Below, in pieces: positions 44,035 to 54,035 of a DNA stretch of 64,000 bases. The stretch is taken from contig NC_073744.1 in the NCBI RefSeq assembly GCF_029784135.1, forward strand, positions 66,228,593 to 66,292,592, in the 5' to 3' direction. How positions within the stretch are numbered: position 1 is the stretch's first letter; each line of letters begins with the position of its first letter. A model generated the notes under the pieces. That model was not told where the DNA came from. It saw only the letters and a list, made by a program, of their open reading frames with translations, and did not search any database. The position numbers were made by a program, and so were the translations under genes. This stretch comes from Toxorhynchites rutilus septentrionalis (Eukaryota > Arthropoda > Insecta > Diptera > Culicidae).

Positions 44035-47000
44035 TCCATTTCAAATAATTCAAAATCGTCTGAAACAACAAATATTCAGCATGATTTATCTAGAAACATT
44101 GATTGGAAGAGATTTTCTTCAATTATTTCAGAATCGGTGGCATTAGTTCATGAGTTACCCCCGCTGGAAGAATATAATTTTCTAACTGGTTTAATTCTTG
44201 ACAGTGCTATTGATGCTCAGACGAAGCGCTTTCCTGGTAATTCGTTTCGTAGACGTCCTCCTAATCTATGGTGGGACCAAGAATGTACAAATCTCTATAA
44301 AGATAAATCGAATGCGTTCAAGGATTGGCGAAAATTGGGCACCCGTGAACGTTATGATAACTACATTTATCTGGAGCGTAAATTCAAAAGCTTCATTAAA
44401 GCTAAAAAGAGAGGCTACTGGCGTCATTTTGTAAATGGGCTTTCACGAGAGACTTCCTTGAGCACTCTTTGGAGAGTTGCCAGACAAATGAGAAATTCAT
44501 CTCATTCAAATGAAGAAGTTGAATATTCAGAAAGGTGGATTTTTGACTTTGCCAAGAAGATATGTCCAGACTCAGCCCCCGCACCTTCTCCCTTCTTAGA
44601 AACATCTGATGATGTTGAGCCTCCGTTCAGTATGACTGATTTTTCTCTTGATCTTCTTTCTTGCAACAACACGGCTCCAGGGTCAGATAGGATCAAATTT
44701 AATTTGTTGAAAAATCTACCTGATAATGCGAAGAGACGTTTGTTGAAACTGTTCAATGCTTTCCTTGAGCAGAATATTGTTCCGCATGAGTGGCGACAAA
44801 TTAAAGTTATAGCTATTCTGAAACCTGGTAAACCTGCGTCTGATTATAATTCTTATAGACCAATTGCAATGCTATCTTGCATTCGCAAATTACTAGAAAA
44901 AATGATTCTCCATCGTTTAGACAGCTGGGTTGAATCTAATAATCTTCTCTCGCCTTTGCAGTTCGGGTTTCGTAGAGGCAAAGGAACCAATGATTGTCTT
45001 GCGCTTCTTTCATCAGAGGTTGACTTTGCCTTGTGTAGTAAGCAACAAATGGCATCAGTGTTCCTAGATATCAAAGGTGCGTTTGATTCTGTTTCCATTG
45101 AAGTTCTTTTTCAAAAACTTCGTCGAAATGGGTTTTCCCAGAAATTAAATAGTTTTCTGTTTAACCTAATGCGTGAAAAACATATGAGTTTTTCTCATGG
45201 TTCTTCGTCAGTTTTACGCATTAGCTACATGGGTCTTCCTCAAGGCTCATGTCTTAGTCCAATTCTTTACAACTTCTATGTAAATGATATTGATGTTTGT
45301 TTATCGGGAAATTGTACTTTGAGACAGTTTGCAGATGATTGTGTTGTATCGGTAATAGCACCGATCTTCATAATCCTTTGCAAGATTCTCTTGACAATTT
45401 GGTTGATTGGGCCTGTAGATTGGGTATTGAATTTTCTACTGAGAAGACAATTCTGTATTCTCAAGAAAACACCATCCTGGACAAATACAGCTTAAACTTT
45501 TGGATAGACCTATTCGTCACTCGATGTCATTCAAGTATTTAGGTGTTGTGTTTGACTCCAAAGGAACGTGGGGTAAACACATAGGCTACTTGAAACAAAA
45601 ATGTCAGAAAAGATTAAATTTTCTTCGATCCATAACAGGAACTTGGTGGGGAGCTCATCCTGAGGATTTGATTAGGTTGTATAAAACAACCATTTTATCT
45701 GTTATGGAGTATGGTAGTTTTTGCTTCAGGTCCGCTGCCTGTTTCCATATTTTGCATCTGGAAAGGATTCAATATCGCTGTTTGCGTATTGCTCTAGGTT
45801 GTATGCAGTCAACACATACAATGAGCCTAGAAATTCTAGCTGGCATACTTCCTCTTTCCGTACGTTTTTTCGAGTTATCATTCCGTTTTTTAATACGGTG
45901 TGAAACACTTAATCCGAAGGTGATAGCAAACTTTGAAAAAATGTTGAACTCAGGCTTTCGATCTAGGCGAATGTCTCTATATCATGAATTTATGACTTTG
46001 GAAAGTCCATCTACTTTATCTGGTTTCCAGATCATTCCTTCAATTTTGTTCAATTCCTCTATTACTATTGACCTGCCAATGAAGGATTATGTGCATAATA
46101 TTTCAGATGATCTCCGCCATTTAATTATACCTGCGATATTCCTGTCAAGGTATAAACATATTGACCCAACCAAATCTTTTTTTACTGATGGATCTTGTCT
46201 TAATGGATCCACAGGCTTTGGTATATTCAATATCAACTTCTTCACTTTCCGTAGGCTTAGTTTACCTTGTTCGGTGTTTGTTGCAGAATTGGCTGCAATA
46301 TACATGGCCTTACTCCATATTCAGACCTTGACCCCAGATCACTTTTATATTTTTTCTGATAGTCTCAGCTCTTTAGAGGTACTCCGTTCAGTGAGAACTA
46401 GATATGCGTCGTATTTCTTATCTGAAATCCATCAACTTTTAAGTGCTCTGATAACTAGTTCATTTAATATCACTTTTGTATGGATTCCGTCTCATTGTTC
46501 GATACCAGGAAATGAGAAAGCAGACTTTCTTGCTAAGAAGGGCGCTATGGAAGGAGACTTATTCTATAGGCCTATTACTTTCGATGAATAGCTTCATTTT
46601 CCTCGTGAACGGGCACTTGTATCTTGGCAGTCAAGTTGGAATAGTAGTGATAAAGGCCGATGGCTATATTCTATCATTCCTAGGGTTTCTCTCAAACCAT
46701 GGTTTAAAGGGTATAATTTTTCTCGTGATTTTATACGGGTAGTGTGCAGACTCATGTCTAACCATTATTCTTCGAATGCACATCTTTTTCGAATTAACAT
46801 CAGTGATAGTAACCTATGCGTGTGTGGTATAGGATATCAGGATATTGATCATATTGTGTGGTTTTGTTCTGAGTTTCAAAATGACAGGTTATCTTTAATA
46901 GAAAATTTTCGCAATAAGGGAATGCCACTTAATTTTCCGATTCGCGACGTTCTGGCTACTCGTAATATTGATGCTATTTCTTTAATTTATGATTTTCTCA

Positions 47001-47407
47001 AATCCATACACTTTCAAATATGAATATATATGTTTAGTTTTCCTTTATTGTTTTGATTTTTATTATTAGCGTTTCCTTTTCTCTATTGCAACTTTCTTCT
47101 TCAGAATTCGAAAAGTGAGCAGATTTTCATCCCTTCCTCAGTCCCAAGGAGATAGCAAGTTCCTAGGAGATGGACATCTCTGTAACAAGAAGCTTAAACA
47201 AGAAGCCTATATTATTATGTTATTGTGAATTTTGTCATTATCCACATTGTAACATTTTACGAAAAGATAATAGGGTTTTTATGCCTTTTTGAGAAAGAAC
47301 ATTGGAATTGTTCTACTCAAATAGGCTTTTCCCTATTCATTAACTCGGCTCATTGTTACTTAATGTTGCTGAGCCATTTGAAAATAAATTTAGTACAAAA
47401 AAAAATC
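44035..47407 (+). mobile_element. I-clade LINE, 5'-truncated, with poly(A)
   Basis: The insertion runs from within ORF2 to a poly(A) at 47397-47405, after AATAAA (47383-47388). A possible 7 bp target duplication AATAATT lies at 44028-44034 and 47408-47414; it is low in complexity, so support is modest. The insertion split the foldback element, so it is younger than that element. Two other copies of this LINE family are at 15.8-16.8 kb and 28.1-29.9 kb. Confidence 0.75.
44056..47023 (+). pseudogene. I-clade LINE ORF2: reverse transcriptase, RNase H, Cys/His tail
   Basis: The endonuclease is absent. The first readable part (DWKRFSSIISESVALVHELP) is the linker before RT. The RT domain follows: PGSDRIKFNLLKNLP, VIAILKPGKPASDYNSYRPI (~44800), FLDIKGAFDSV (first Asp, ~45060), GLPQGSCLSP (~45230) and FADD (45328-45339). 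Frameshifts lie near 45350 and 45450. RNase H reads FFTDGSC, AELAAIYMAL, FSDSLSS and WIPSHCSIPGNEKAD (~46170-46525), with all acidic residues present. An in-frame TAG sits at ~46589. The tail LCVCGIGYQDIDHIVWFCSE ends at 47023. RT plus RNase H and the gag knuckles of its relative place it in the I group. Only three lesions, so it is fairly young. Confidence 0.9.
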
Positions 47408-48036
47408 AATAATTACGAAAATAACGTCCTTTTTTTCAGAGTGTAACTCATTGGCTTTAATAGCTCATTGGATTTAATTCGATATGTCGATCATCTGAAT
47501 CGGTCTAGTAGATCAAAAGTTATGATTTTTTGTAGTGGAAAAAATGAGAAAAAAATGATTTTTTGGACCATCGGTTAACGTTGAAAAATCGTAACTCCAA
47601 AACGAAAAAAACGCTTCCCTAGTTTCGAGATATGTTATGTGAAAAATATTCAGCTTTCCAGAAAAAATATAAAAAAATATAGCGCCTTTGCTCCCGAGAC
47701 TATGAAAACTATAAAAAAAAACAAAAACAATCAATAATGACCAAACCAAAAACGTGGAATTTCCGCGAGCGTAGCATTTTTCCAAGAATTCCTAGCTAAT
47801 TATCTTCAGTTTGATATATCGACCGTCTAAATCGGTTCAGTAGTTCACAAGTTATGAATTTTTGAAAAATGTCATTTTTGGAAAAAAGAGGAAAAGCACG
47901 ATATTTCGGATCAGCCTAAAATGAAAATCGGCACCCTAACGAAAATATTTAAAAAATACGGGTCTAATGTTTTACGATAAAGAAAAAAAAACTACCACTT
48001 TTCACGAAAATCTGAGAACCACTATATCGGCTAAAT

Positions 48037-48830
48037 TTATTGTAAGTGTGTTCGAATGGTTTTACGTTGTCGATCCATTCTTCGATGAAGATTAAACGGA
48101 TATGTGGCGATGATGTTCAGGATGTTCGCACCCAGTGCGCGAATGTTGAGCAAGTGTTCCAATTTTCCAGATTCCCATGTCCATCCCTATCGTTATCCCC
48201 AACCAATCCACTCCCTTTCCATCATGCATGCAATGTGTGGTGTATGAAACGAATACCAACAGCCTGACGCACAACGTAAAAGAAGCCGAATGCATACGAA
48301 CAAATATGTGCATACCGATGATCCCCACTAATGCAATATTTCATTCCAAATTCAACCTTCAAAAGTGCAAGATCGCGAATAAAACCATCCGTTGTTTGAA
48401 GTATTCCAAGTGTTTGATTCCAAAGTAAATAGAAGTTTCCAAGTGTTTCCCATTCTCCAAACAAGCCGCATTCCAAACTTGAGCTATCATCCAGGCCTCC
48501 TTCAGCCGAAGGAAACGCCAGCATCCTCAATGGTGTGATTCACCACAGGACATACAGAAGAATTGAGCGCTATAGACGATAACCACCGACAACAATAAAA
48601 AACAAACAATTCAAACTATCTTGTTTCAATGTATTTCATTTGAGTAACTGACATGTTTGATGTAAAGTGTAAATATGTTGAGTGAAATGTAAAGATTTTT
48701 TTCTTAGCATATTCTTGTCGTAAAGTAGAAAACCGAAGTAAAGAAAAGAAATATTCATTTCCTTCAATTGCTGTCTCGTTGGTGAAAATAGGTTCTAGTC
48801 GTTTTCTGAATGGACGATCAAATTCATAAC
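48037..48830. other. Unique-looking region, no gene found
   Basis: 48050-48560 has balanced base composition and several overlapping frames without motifs. GACAACAATAAAAAACAAAC near 48590 contains an AATAAA. The minus-strand frame at 48616-48830 continues the Helitron frame but no longer matches it. Confidence 0.4.
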
Positions 48831-49001
48831 TGTTGGGAATTGGGAAGCCACAGATACCACAGCCATCTTTAATGGAACTGATATACCGGCCAATTTGGTA
48901 GCGCATTATTTCGTCGATGTCATTCAATCGAGGAGTATTCACAGCGGGGTTCTGAATTTTAAACACAATCATATTGCTCCCCTTATTCACGAGCTTGCAT
49001 A

Positions 49002-49718
49002 CACTCTGTCCAACTTCTATAAGACCACCCTGATTCTAATTCGTTGCAATATAACCAGTTAGAATCACAATATGATAATTCATACATTATTGAATGTTTA
49101 GAATAAAGTATATTTTACGTCAATTTCGTTCAAAAGAGTTGTTTTTTTAAGCCTTCTTTATGTAAGGAATTGTTACCAAAAACTTGACCAATTGTCACCC
49201 GAGCAACATTTAAATTGAAATATTGCTTTATTTGCATACGCGATTTTGAGGTATGCGAAGCTGTTCTAGCTATTTCCCGCTTATCACGGTCAGAGAGCTT
49301 CGATTTACGTGGAGCTCTTTCCTTCTTACCGTATCCTTGAGGATTCGCCAAATAGTTGAGCACTACTTGGTGGGATCTTCCAATCCGACAAACAATTTCT
49401 CTGATACATTTTCTTGTTGAAACACATCGATTTGTCTTTCTTCTCTCTCCGTGAGCACTTTACTCTTTGGCATTTTCCTGATTTATTGATCAAAGCAACT
49501 AAAACAACGGAAAATGTAACTGGTCTTATAGAAACTTGACACTTGAAGAATACGAAAACATTCGCTTACGCTCAACGCTTGCACACATATATGAAAATCA
49601 TGCAGTGTATGGTAGTCACCAATACCTACACACTAGAATATAAATTAAAGCATTGTTTGTTTACAATGACACAAAACAGCAAAATAATCACCTGGTCTTA
49701 TAGAAGTTAAACAGAGTG
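49002..49718 (-). mobile_element. Tc3-like element, 717 bp, internally deleted
   Basis: The ends CACTCTGTCCAACTTCTATAAGACCA and its inverse (CCTGGTCTTATAGAAGTTAAACAGAGTG) are flanked by TA at 49000-49001 and 49719-49720. One inner transposase fragment remains. It sits inside the Helitron replicase relic. Truncated relative at 19972-20420. Confidence 0.78.
49130..49475 (-). pseudogene. Tc3-like transposase, N-terminal DNA-binding part
   Basis: The minus-strand frame from ~49475 (MPKSKVLTEREERQIDVF) and, after frameshifts, VLNYLANPQGYGKKERAPRK followed by SKLSDRDKREIARTASHTSK matches the paired helix-turn-helix and GRKSKLSDRDKR basic region of Tc3-type transposases. The DDE domain is deleted; the frame ends at 49130. 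It could still bind its ends if expressed; that is inference. Confidence 0.72.
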
Positions 49719-50060
49719 TATGTGTTTACTCAAAATTTATATGGGCATTGAATGTTTTGCTCAATTGAGGCGAATATGGTAGTATATAACGATTTCAATG
49801 TCTTCATTGTTGATATTTGTGAAAGATTGCCCGCCATTATGCGTTATCCGCCATTAGTATTTCTTCGTTTACTTCGTTTAGTAATCATTCCAGATAAATG
49901 TGACAACCTTACCTTGGTGAAAAACAAACATAACAATAATTATTTTGTAGTAATTTACTATTTTTAAGATTAGCAGACTCATAAGCACATTTTCAGACAC
50001 AATTTTCGTTCAAGATTTTTACCCACTTGCAGAAAATGTGTTACTCTGTTGTACAGAATA

Positions 50061-50442
50061 CTAACTGACCCAGCAAACTTCGTCTCGCCCATAATTTATT
50101 TCTTGTTATAAATACATTCAAACATTCACGTTTTCTTGCTAAGCGAACGTTCACGGGTCTAATCGCAGAACTGTTCATTGATTGATCTTCTAATCGACCC
50201 TTTAAAATATCCTTTTATTATAAAAATTCTTGATACTTCTACCAAAACTCATTATTATAATATCAGATTATTTTCAGACACAATTCTCTTGCAAAAAACA
50301 TGTTTCTCCGTTACATGGAATAAATGTTTGATACCGAAAATATGATAGAATAAAGACAACCCTTAATCGGCCAATACCTTCCTCGAGTTTTGCTCTAATC
50401 TACACATTCGGCGATCCATTTTTATTTGTATAGATAGAAGAA
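50061..50442 (-). mobile_element. Non-autonomous Helitron, 382 bp
   Basis: On the minus strand it begins TCTATACAAATAAAAATGGA (~50435) and ends GACGAAGTTTGCTGGGTCAG then TTAG near 50061. The start and the GGGTCAG(C/T)TAG end are both recalled as typical of insect Helitrons. No terminal inverted repeats or target duplication, as expected. It matches the + strand fragment at 41619-41910. Confidence 0.65.
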
Positions 50443-50834
50443 GATATGAGAGTGCATTTCATCATCTGAGAATCCATTTCCAGTTTCGAACAAAGAACAA
50501 CTGAAGACTCGACCTGAATTACGGAATACGGCAGAGTAGTTGATCGGTAGAAGAATCTGGAGTTTCCGAGGGAATTACACTATCGATTTCCATGACAATG
50601 CATTGCGTTTTAGCCTATCAATAGCAAAGGCTGTGTCGGCGTTGCTCATGATAGCGTCGCAAGTGAATTTATTCTTCCTCATGCATCCTCTGTCGATTGT
50701 GTCGTAGGAATTACAGTCATTCGTTCTCTACCTTTGTGTACATGTCGACCATGAGTTTTTGGCACGGTTCACGACATCGTAGAATGACGTTGTCCTGACT
50801 GTGTCGAATCCTCGTACGATACACGTAAAGATCT

Positions 50835-52320
50835 AGCATCTGTTGTAACCACATACATATTCATAAATATTGATTCGAATCATTGAATGTACACACATGC
50901 TCTCCAGCTGGTGCATTATCTGGTTGTTGATAATAGCCTGATTGACATTTTCCTATCGATGCATGTGAGATCTAAAGGATTTCAATAATTTATTGTCTAG
51001 TTTATATTTATTCAGTATTATTGATAAATAATATTAAAATATTGCGCCATAATATTGAACGTCTATGGGCCCCTTATTAAACAAAAAAAGACAAGGTATC
51101 CTGACTAGATTATGTAGATATGATTAACTACTTTATTGTTAATGTTCGATTAATCGTTACTCATAGCAAAAGGTATCAATTGATTTTCTTTTTAAATTTC
51201 GAATACTGTTTAGAGGTATTTCATCCCAATTCAGTCGAAAAACAACAGATTTTGACGCGACCCTCTTCGTTTTTATTGAAACTTGGTACATAAAGTTTCA
51301 GTTATAATTCGGTCGCATCAATTAGGACATTTTTCATTATCGAAATAACGTACATAAAAGAGAAAGATGACATGATTAATGGAGCGAATATTTATTTCTT
51401 GAAATAATCACGTATCAAGTTGTCATTCTGGTCGCGTGGTCTATCGCCTTGTCGATGTTCAATGGTTGGATAAAAAAATTTGCATAATTCTTAACCTGAA
51501 AATGTATTAACCTTGAGAAAGGTTCCTTCTTTCATTAATCGCGACTAGCGGCCAGGTCTCTTATTTTTAAAAGCTTCCCGCATAGTCATTGGAATAGCTT
51601 TGCCTTATGTAGATTCTCGCAATCTTTGATTTCTATCTAGGGGGGTCACTCTACGAAAAATGTAACGTTTTTTAAGAGTTTTCAAATGCATGTTACGCAG
51701 AATCATTCTTACGATACATGTTATAATGGTATACCATCAGACGGCAAATTTATCCAGAATTATTTTTGCCTGAGACATCAACAGTTGAAATAATAAAACA
51801 AGTGAGCAATTTAACAAATAAAAAGACATGTTTTGCGAGCGGATGCGAAGGTAAATCATGTATTATGCATTCTTTCTTTCAACTTCGTTCCCATGATGTT
51901 GCACGAAACACAAAATTAAGTGCAATAATTCGTTTTCATGCACACTCATATTTCATGCAAGATTTCATTACAGCAACGAGGAAAGTGTCACTCATACAGC
52001 TACTGCTCCCGATGCCTTAAACCGGATTTAACGCAACTTCATATTCAATGTAATCAATGACGATACATTTTTTTATTTACCGATCCACATATACTTCATC
52101 TGGTAGATAAATGATCAATGAATGTCAGTGTGACACAGGGTGTCAGTTAGACAGTTGAACTCCCTGCCAGAAGCTTATTTACTTTTTTTGTTCGTCAACT
52201 GTTATGAGTACATATAATAAACTTTTCTGGACTATTATTTGGAGTTTCAAAAGAGTTAAGCTAACAGATTTCTGAACAATGAAACGAATTTCATTCAAAA
52301 AAACAACTGTTCTGAACAAT
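50835..52320. other. No gene found
   Basis: AT-rich. The interspersed repeat end GAGTGACCCCCC..TTTTCAAATGCA appears inverted at 51636-51690. The frame at 51766-52020 (84 codons) has no recognisable motif. Confidence 0.4.
51636..51700 (-). repeat. Inverted copy of the element end at 13735-13815
   Basis: GGGGGGTCACTCTACGAAAA, then ATGTAACGTTTTTTAAGAGT and TTTCAAATGCA, is the reverse complement of the 13.74 kb string. Confidence 0.6.
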
Positions 52321-52321
52321 C

Positions 52322-52375
52322 ACAGTCCTACGTCAAACTTTCGTCCGTGCCCCTAGGCTCAGACCCTTCTACTTT
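52322..52375 (-). repeat. Variant TGACGTAG-type end
   Basis: CACAGTCCTACGTCAAACTT then CGTCCGTGCCCCTAGGCTCA is the inverse of the end near 12105-12142. No partner end is visible nearby. Confidence 0.5.
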
Positions 52376-52748
52376 ATTTCTTTTCTTTTCTTTGATGTTT
52401 GTTTTTTCCTCCAAATGTCACTATGTTTCTTTTATTCAACTCTTTTTGCTCTTTTAGTTGTTTTTTTTTTCGCTTACGATTTTAAACTGAGTTTCTAACA
52501 TAGCTTATCTTGCTGCAGATACTATTGCGATCCTTATCTGCTATAAGTTGTTCCAACGGTTTTCACCGGTAGCATCAATTTCAAGCCGCAGTAATTCATG
52601 TATTTAAAATAAAAATATCTTCATCTTAAACGGAATAACAAATTTGGCATACTTTCTCTAGAAAAAAGTACAACGATTCATAACCGCCTTTTTTTCACCA
52701 ACTTTAAGAATAATTCTGGAATAATTCACAATTGTCTTCAGATTTATA

Positions 52749-54033
52749 TTAGGCTGTCAAAAAAGTCCTGCGGTATTTCCGCGAGGTGTCGTTGTAAGCG
52801 CGTATTTCTAGTTGTATTCATTGTATCGAGTCATACTATAGATTGTTGGAAAGGTATTATGTGCGCTATAATATAGTCCTTGACAGTGTTTTGTTTGGTT
52901 AAGTCGTTCGTGAGTTATAGTGTCGCAAATATGGAGCAAAATAAAGAGAAAATCCGACATATTTTACAGTACTACTATGACAAAGGCAAAAATGCATCTC
53001 AAGCTGCCAATAAAATTTGTGCAGTTTATGGACCCGATACAGTTTCCATTTCCACCGCACAACGATGGTTTCAACGTTTTCGTTCTGGTGCAGAGGTCGT
53101 CGAAGATGCGCCACGCTCCGGAAGGCCTGTCGTCGAAAATTGCGACAAAATCGCTGAATTAGCCGAGAAAGACCGGCATAGTAGCCGCCGTAGCATCGGC
53201 CAAGAGCTGGGGATAAGTCATCAAACCGTTATTAACCATTTGAAGAAGCTTGGATTCACAAAGAAGCTCGATGTATGGGTGCCACACACGTTGACGCAAA
53301 AAAACATCTTTGACCGTATCGACGCATGTGAATCGCTGCTGAATCGCAACAAAATCGACCCGTTTCTGAAGCGGATGGTGACTGGCGATGAAAAGTGGGT
53401 CACTTACGACAACGTGAAGCGCAAACGGTCGTGGTCGAAGCCCTCTGAAGCAGCTCAGACGGTGTCCAAGCCCTCATTAACGGCCAGGAAGGTTCTGTTG
53501 TGTGTTTGGTGGGATTGTCAAGGAATAATCTATTATGAATTGCTTCCCTATGGCCAAACGCCAATTCGGACCTGTACTGCCAACAATTGGACCGCTTGAA
53601 GGTAGCACTCATGAAGAAGAGGCCATCTTTGATAAACAGAGGCCGCATTGTCTTCCATCAGGACAACGCCAGGCCACACACTTCTTTGGTGACGCGCCAG
53701 AAGCTCCGGAAGCTCGGATGGGAGGTTCTTTTGCATCCGCCGTATAGTCCGGACCTTGCACCAAGTGACTACCACCTGTTTTTGTCCATGGCGAACGTGC
53801 TAGGTAGTCAGAAGTTAGCCACAAAAGAGGCCTGTGAAAATTGGCTATCCGAGTTTTTTTGCCAATAAGGAAGCGAGCTTCTATAACAGTGGTATTATGA
53901 AGTTGGCATCTCGTTGGGAACAAGTCATCGAACAAAACGGCGCATATTTGACTTAAAACAGATGATTGAAACTAATTTTATGAACAAATGAAAATTCAAA
54001 AAATAAATCCGCAGGACTTTTTTGACAGCCTAA
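52749..54033 (+). mobile_element. mariner transposon, 1285 bp, full length
   Basis: The terminal inverted repeats are TTAGGCTGTCAAAAAAGTCC (52749) and GGACTTTTTTGACAGCCTAA (to 54033), identical over at least 25 bp. TA flanks both sides (52747-52748 and 54034-54035). The length is normal for mariner. The ends look intact, so a transposase supplied in trans could recognise them (inference). Confidence 0.93.
52931..53956 (+). pseudogene. mariner transposase, two frameshifts
   Basis: Starting at the ATG at 52931 (MEQNKEKIRHILQYYYDKGK); an upstream in-frame ATG at 52880 is outside the usual family start. Two helix-turn-helix regions follow (NASQAANKICAVYG..RWFQRF and RSIGQELGISHQTVINHLKK) with the SGRP linker. 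Then come WVPHTLTQKN, VTGDEKWVTYDN (first Asp, ~53385), HQDNARPHTS (second, ~53663) and PPYSPDLAPSDYHLF (third, ~53766), 34 residues apart: DD34D. One base is lost near 53561 and one T gained in the T-run at 53854-53860, before the natural stop at 53954-53956. All catalytic residues survive. It resembles the mellifera/cecropia side of the mariner tree more than irritans (from memory). Confidence 0.93.
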
Positions 54034-54035
54034 TA

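Larger units (their letters stand above)
43671..48036. mobile_element. Foldback element with ~360-630 bp arms, split by a LINE
   Basis: The left arm 43671-44034 (CCAAACCGATATAGTGGTTC, GTGAAAAGTGGTAG, GATTGTATTTG, GGGACCAAGGGCGCC) pairs with the inverted right arm 47408-48036 (CTACCACTTTTCACGAAAAT, GAACCACTATATCGG). Without the LINE it would be ~1 kb and almost entirely palindromic. Related arms occur at 29.9-32 and 34.0 kb. Such elements are mobilised in trans; no transposase is visible. Confidence 0.7.
48880..50830 (-). pseudogene. Helitron replicase (Rep/Hel) relic, interrupted twice
   Basis: Minus-strand fragments appear in the right family order. First, 50830-50719: RTRIRQDNVILRCREP, LMVDMYTKVENE. 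Second, 50711-50655: FLRHNRQRMHEEE, stop, IHLRR (family RL.F.R.NQ..LRSEEYIHLR). Third, 49837-49782: NGGQSFTNINNEDIEI. Fourth, 49787-49733: LPYSPQLSKTFNAHINFE. Fifth, 48999-48880: NKGSNMIVFKIQNP, then DEIMRYQIGRYISS. These match the region around and after the Rep domain of Helitron replicases. A small Helitron (50061-50442) and a Tc3-like element (49002-49718) sit inside. The Rep HUH motif and the helicase were not found. Long dead. Confidence 0.72.
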
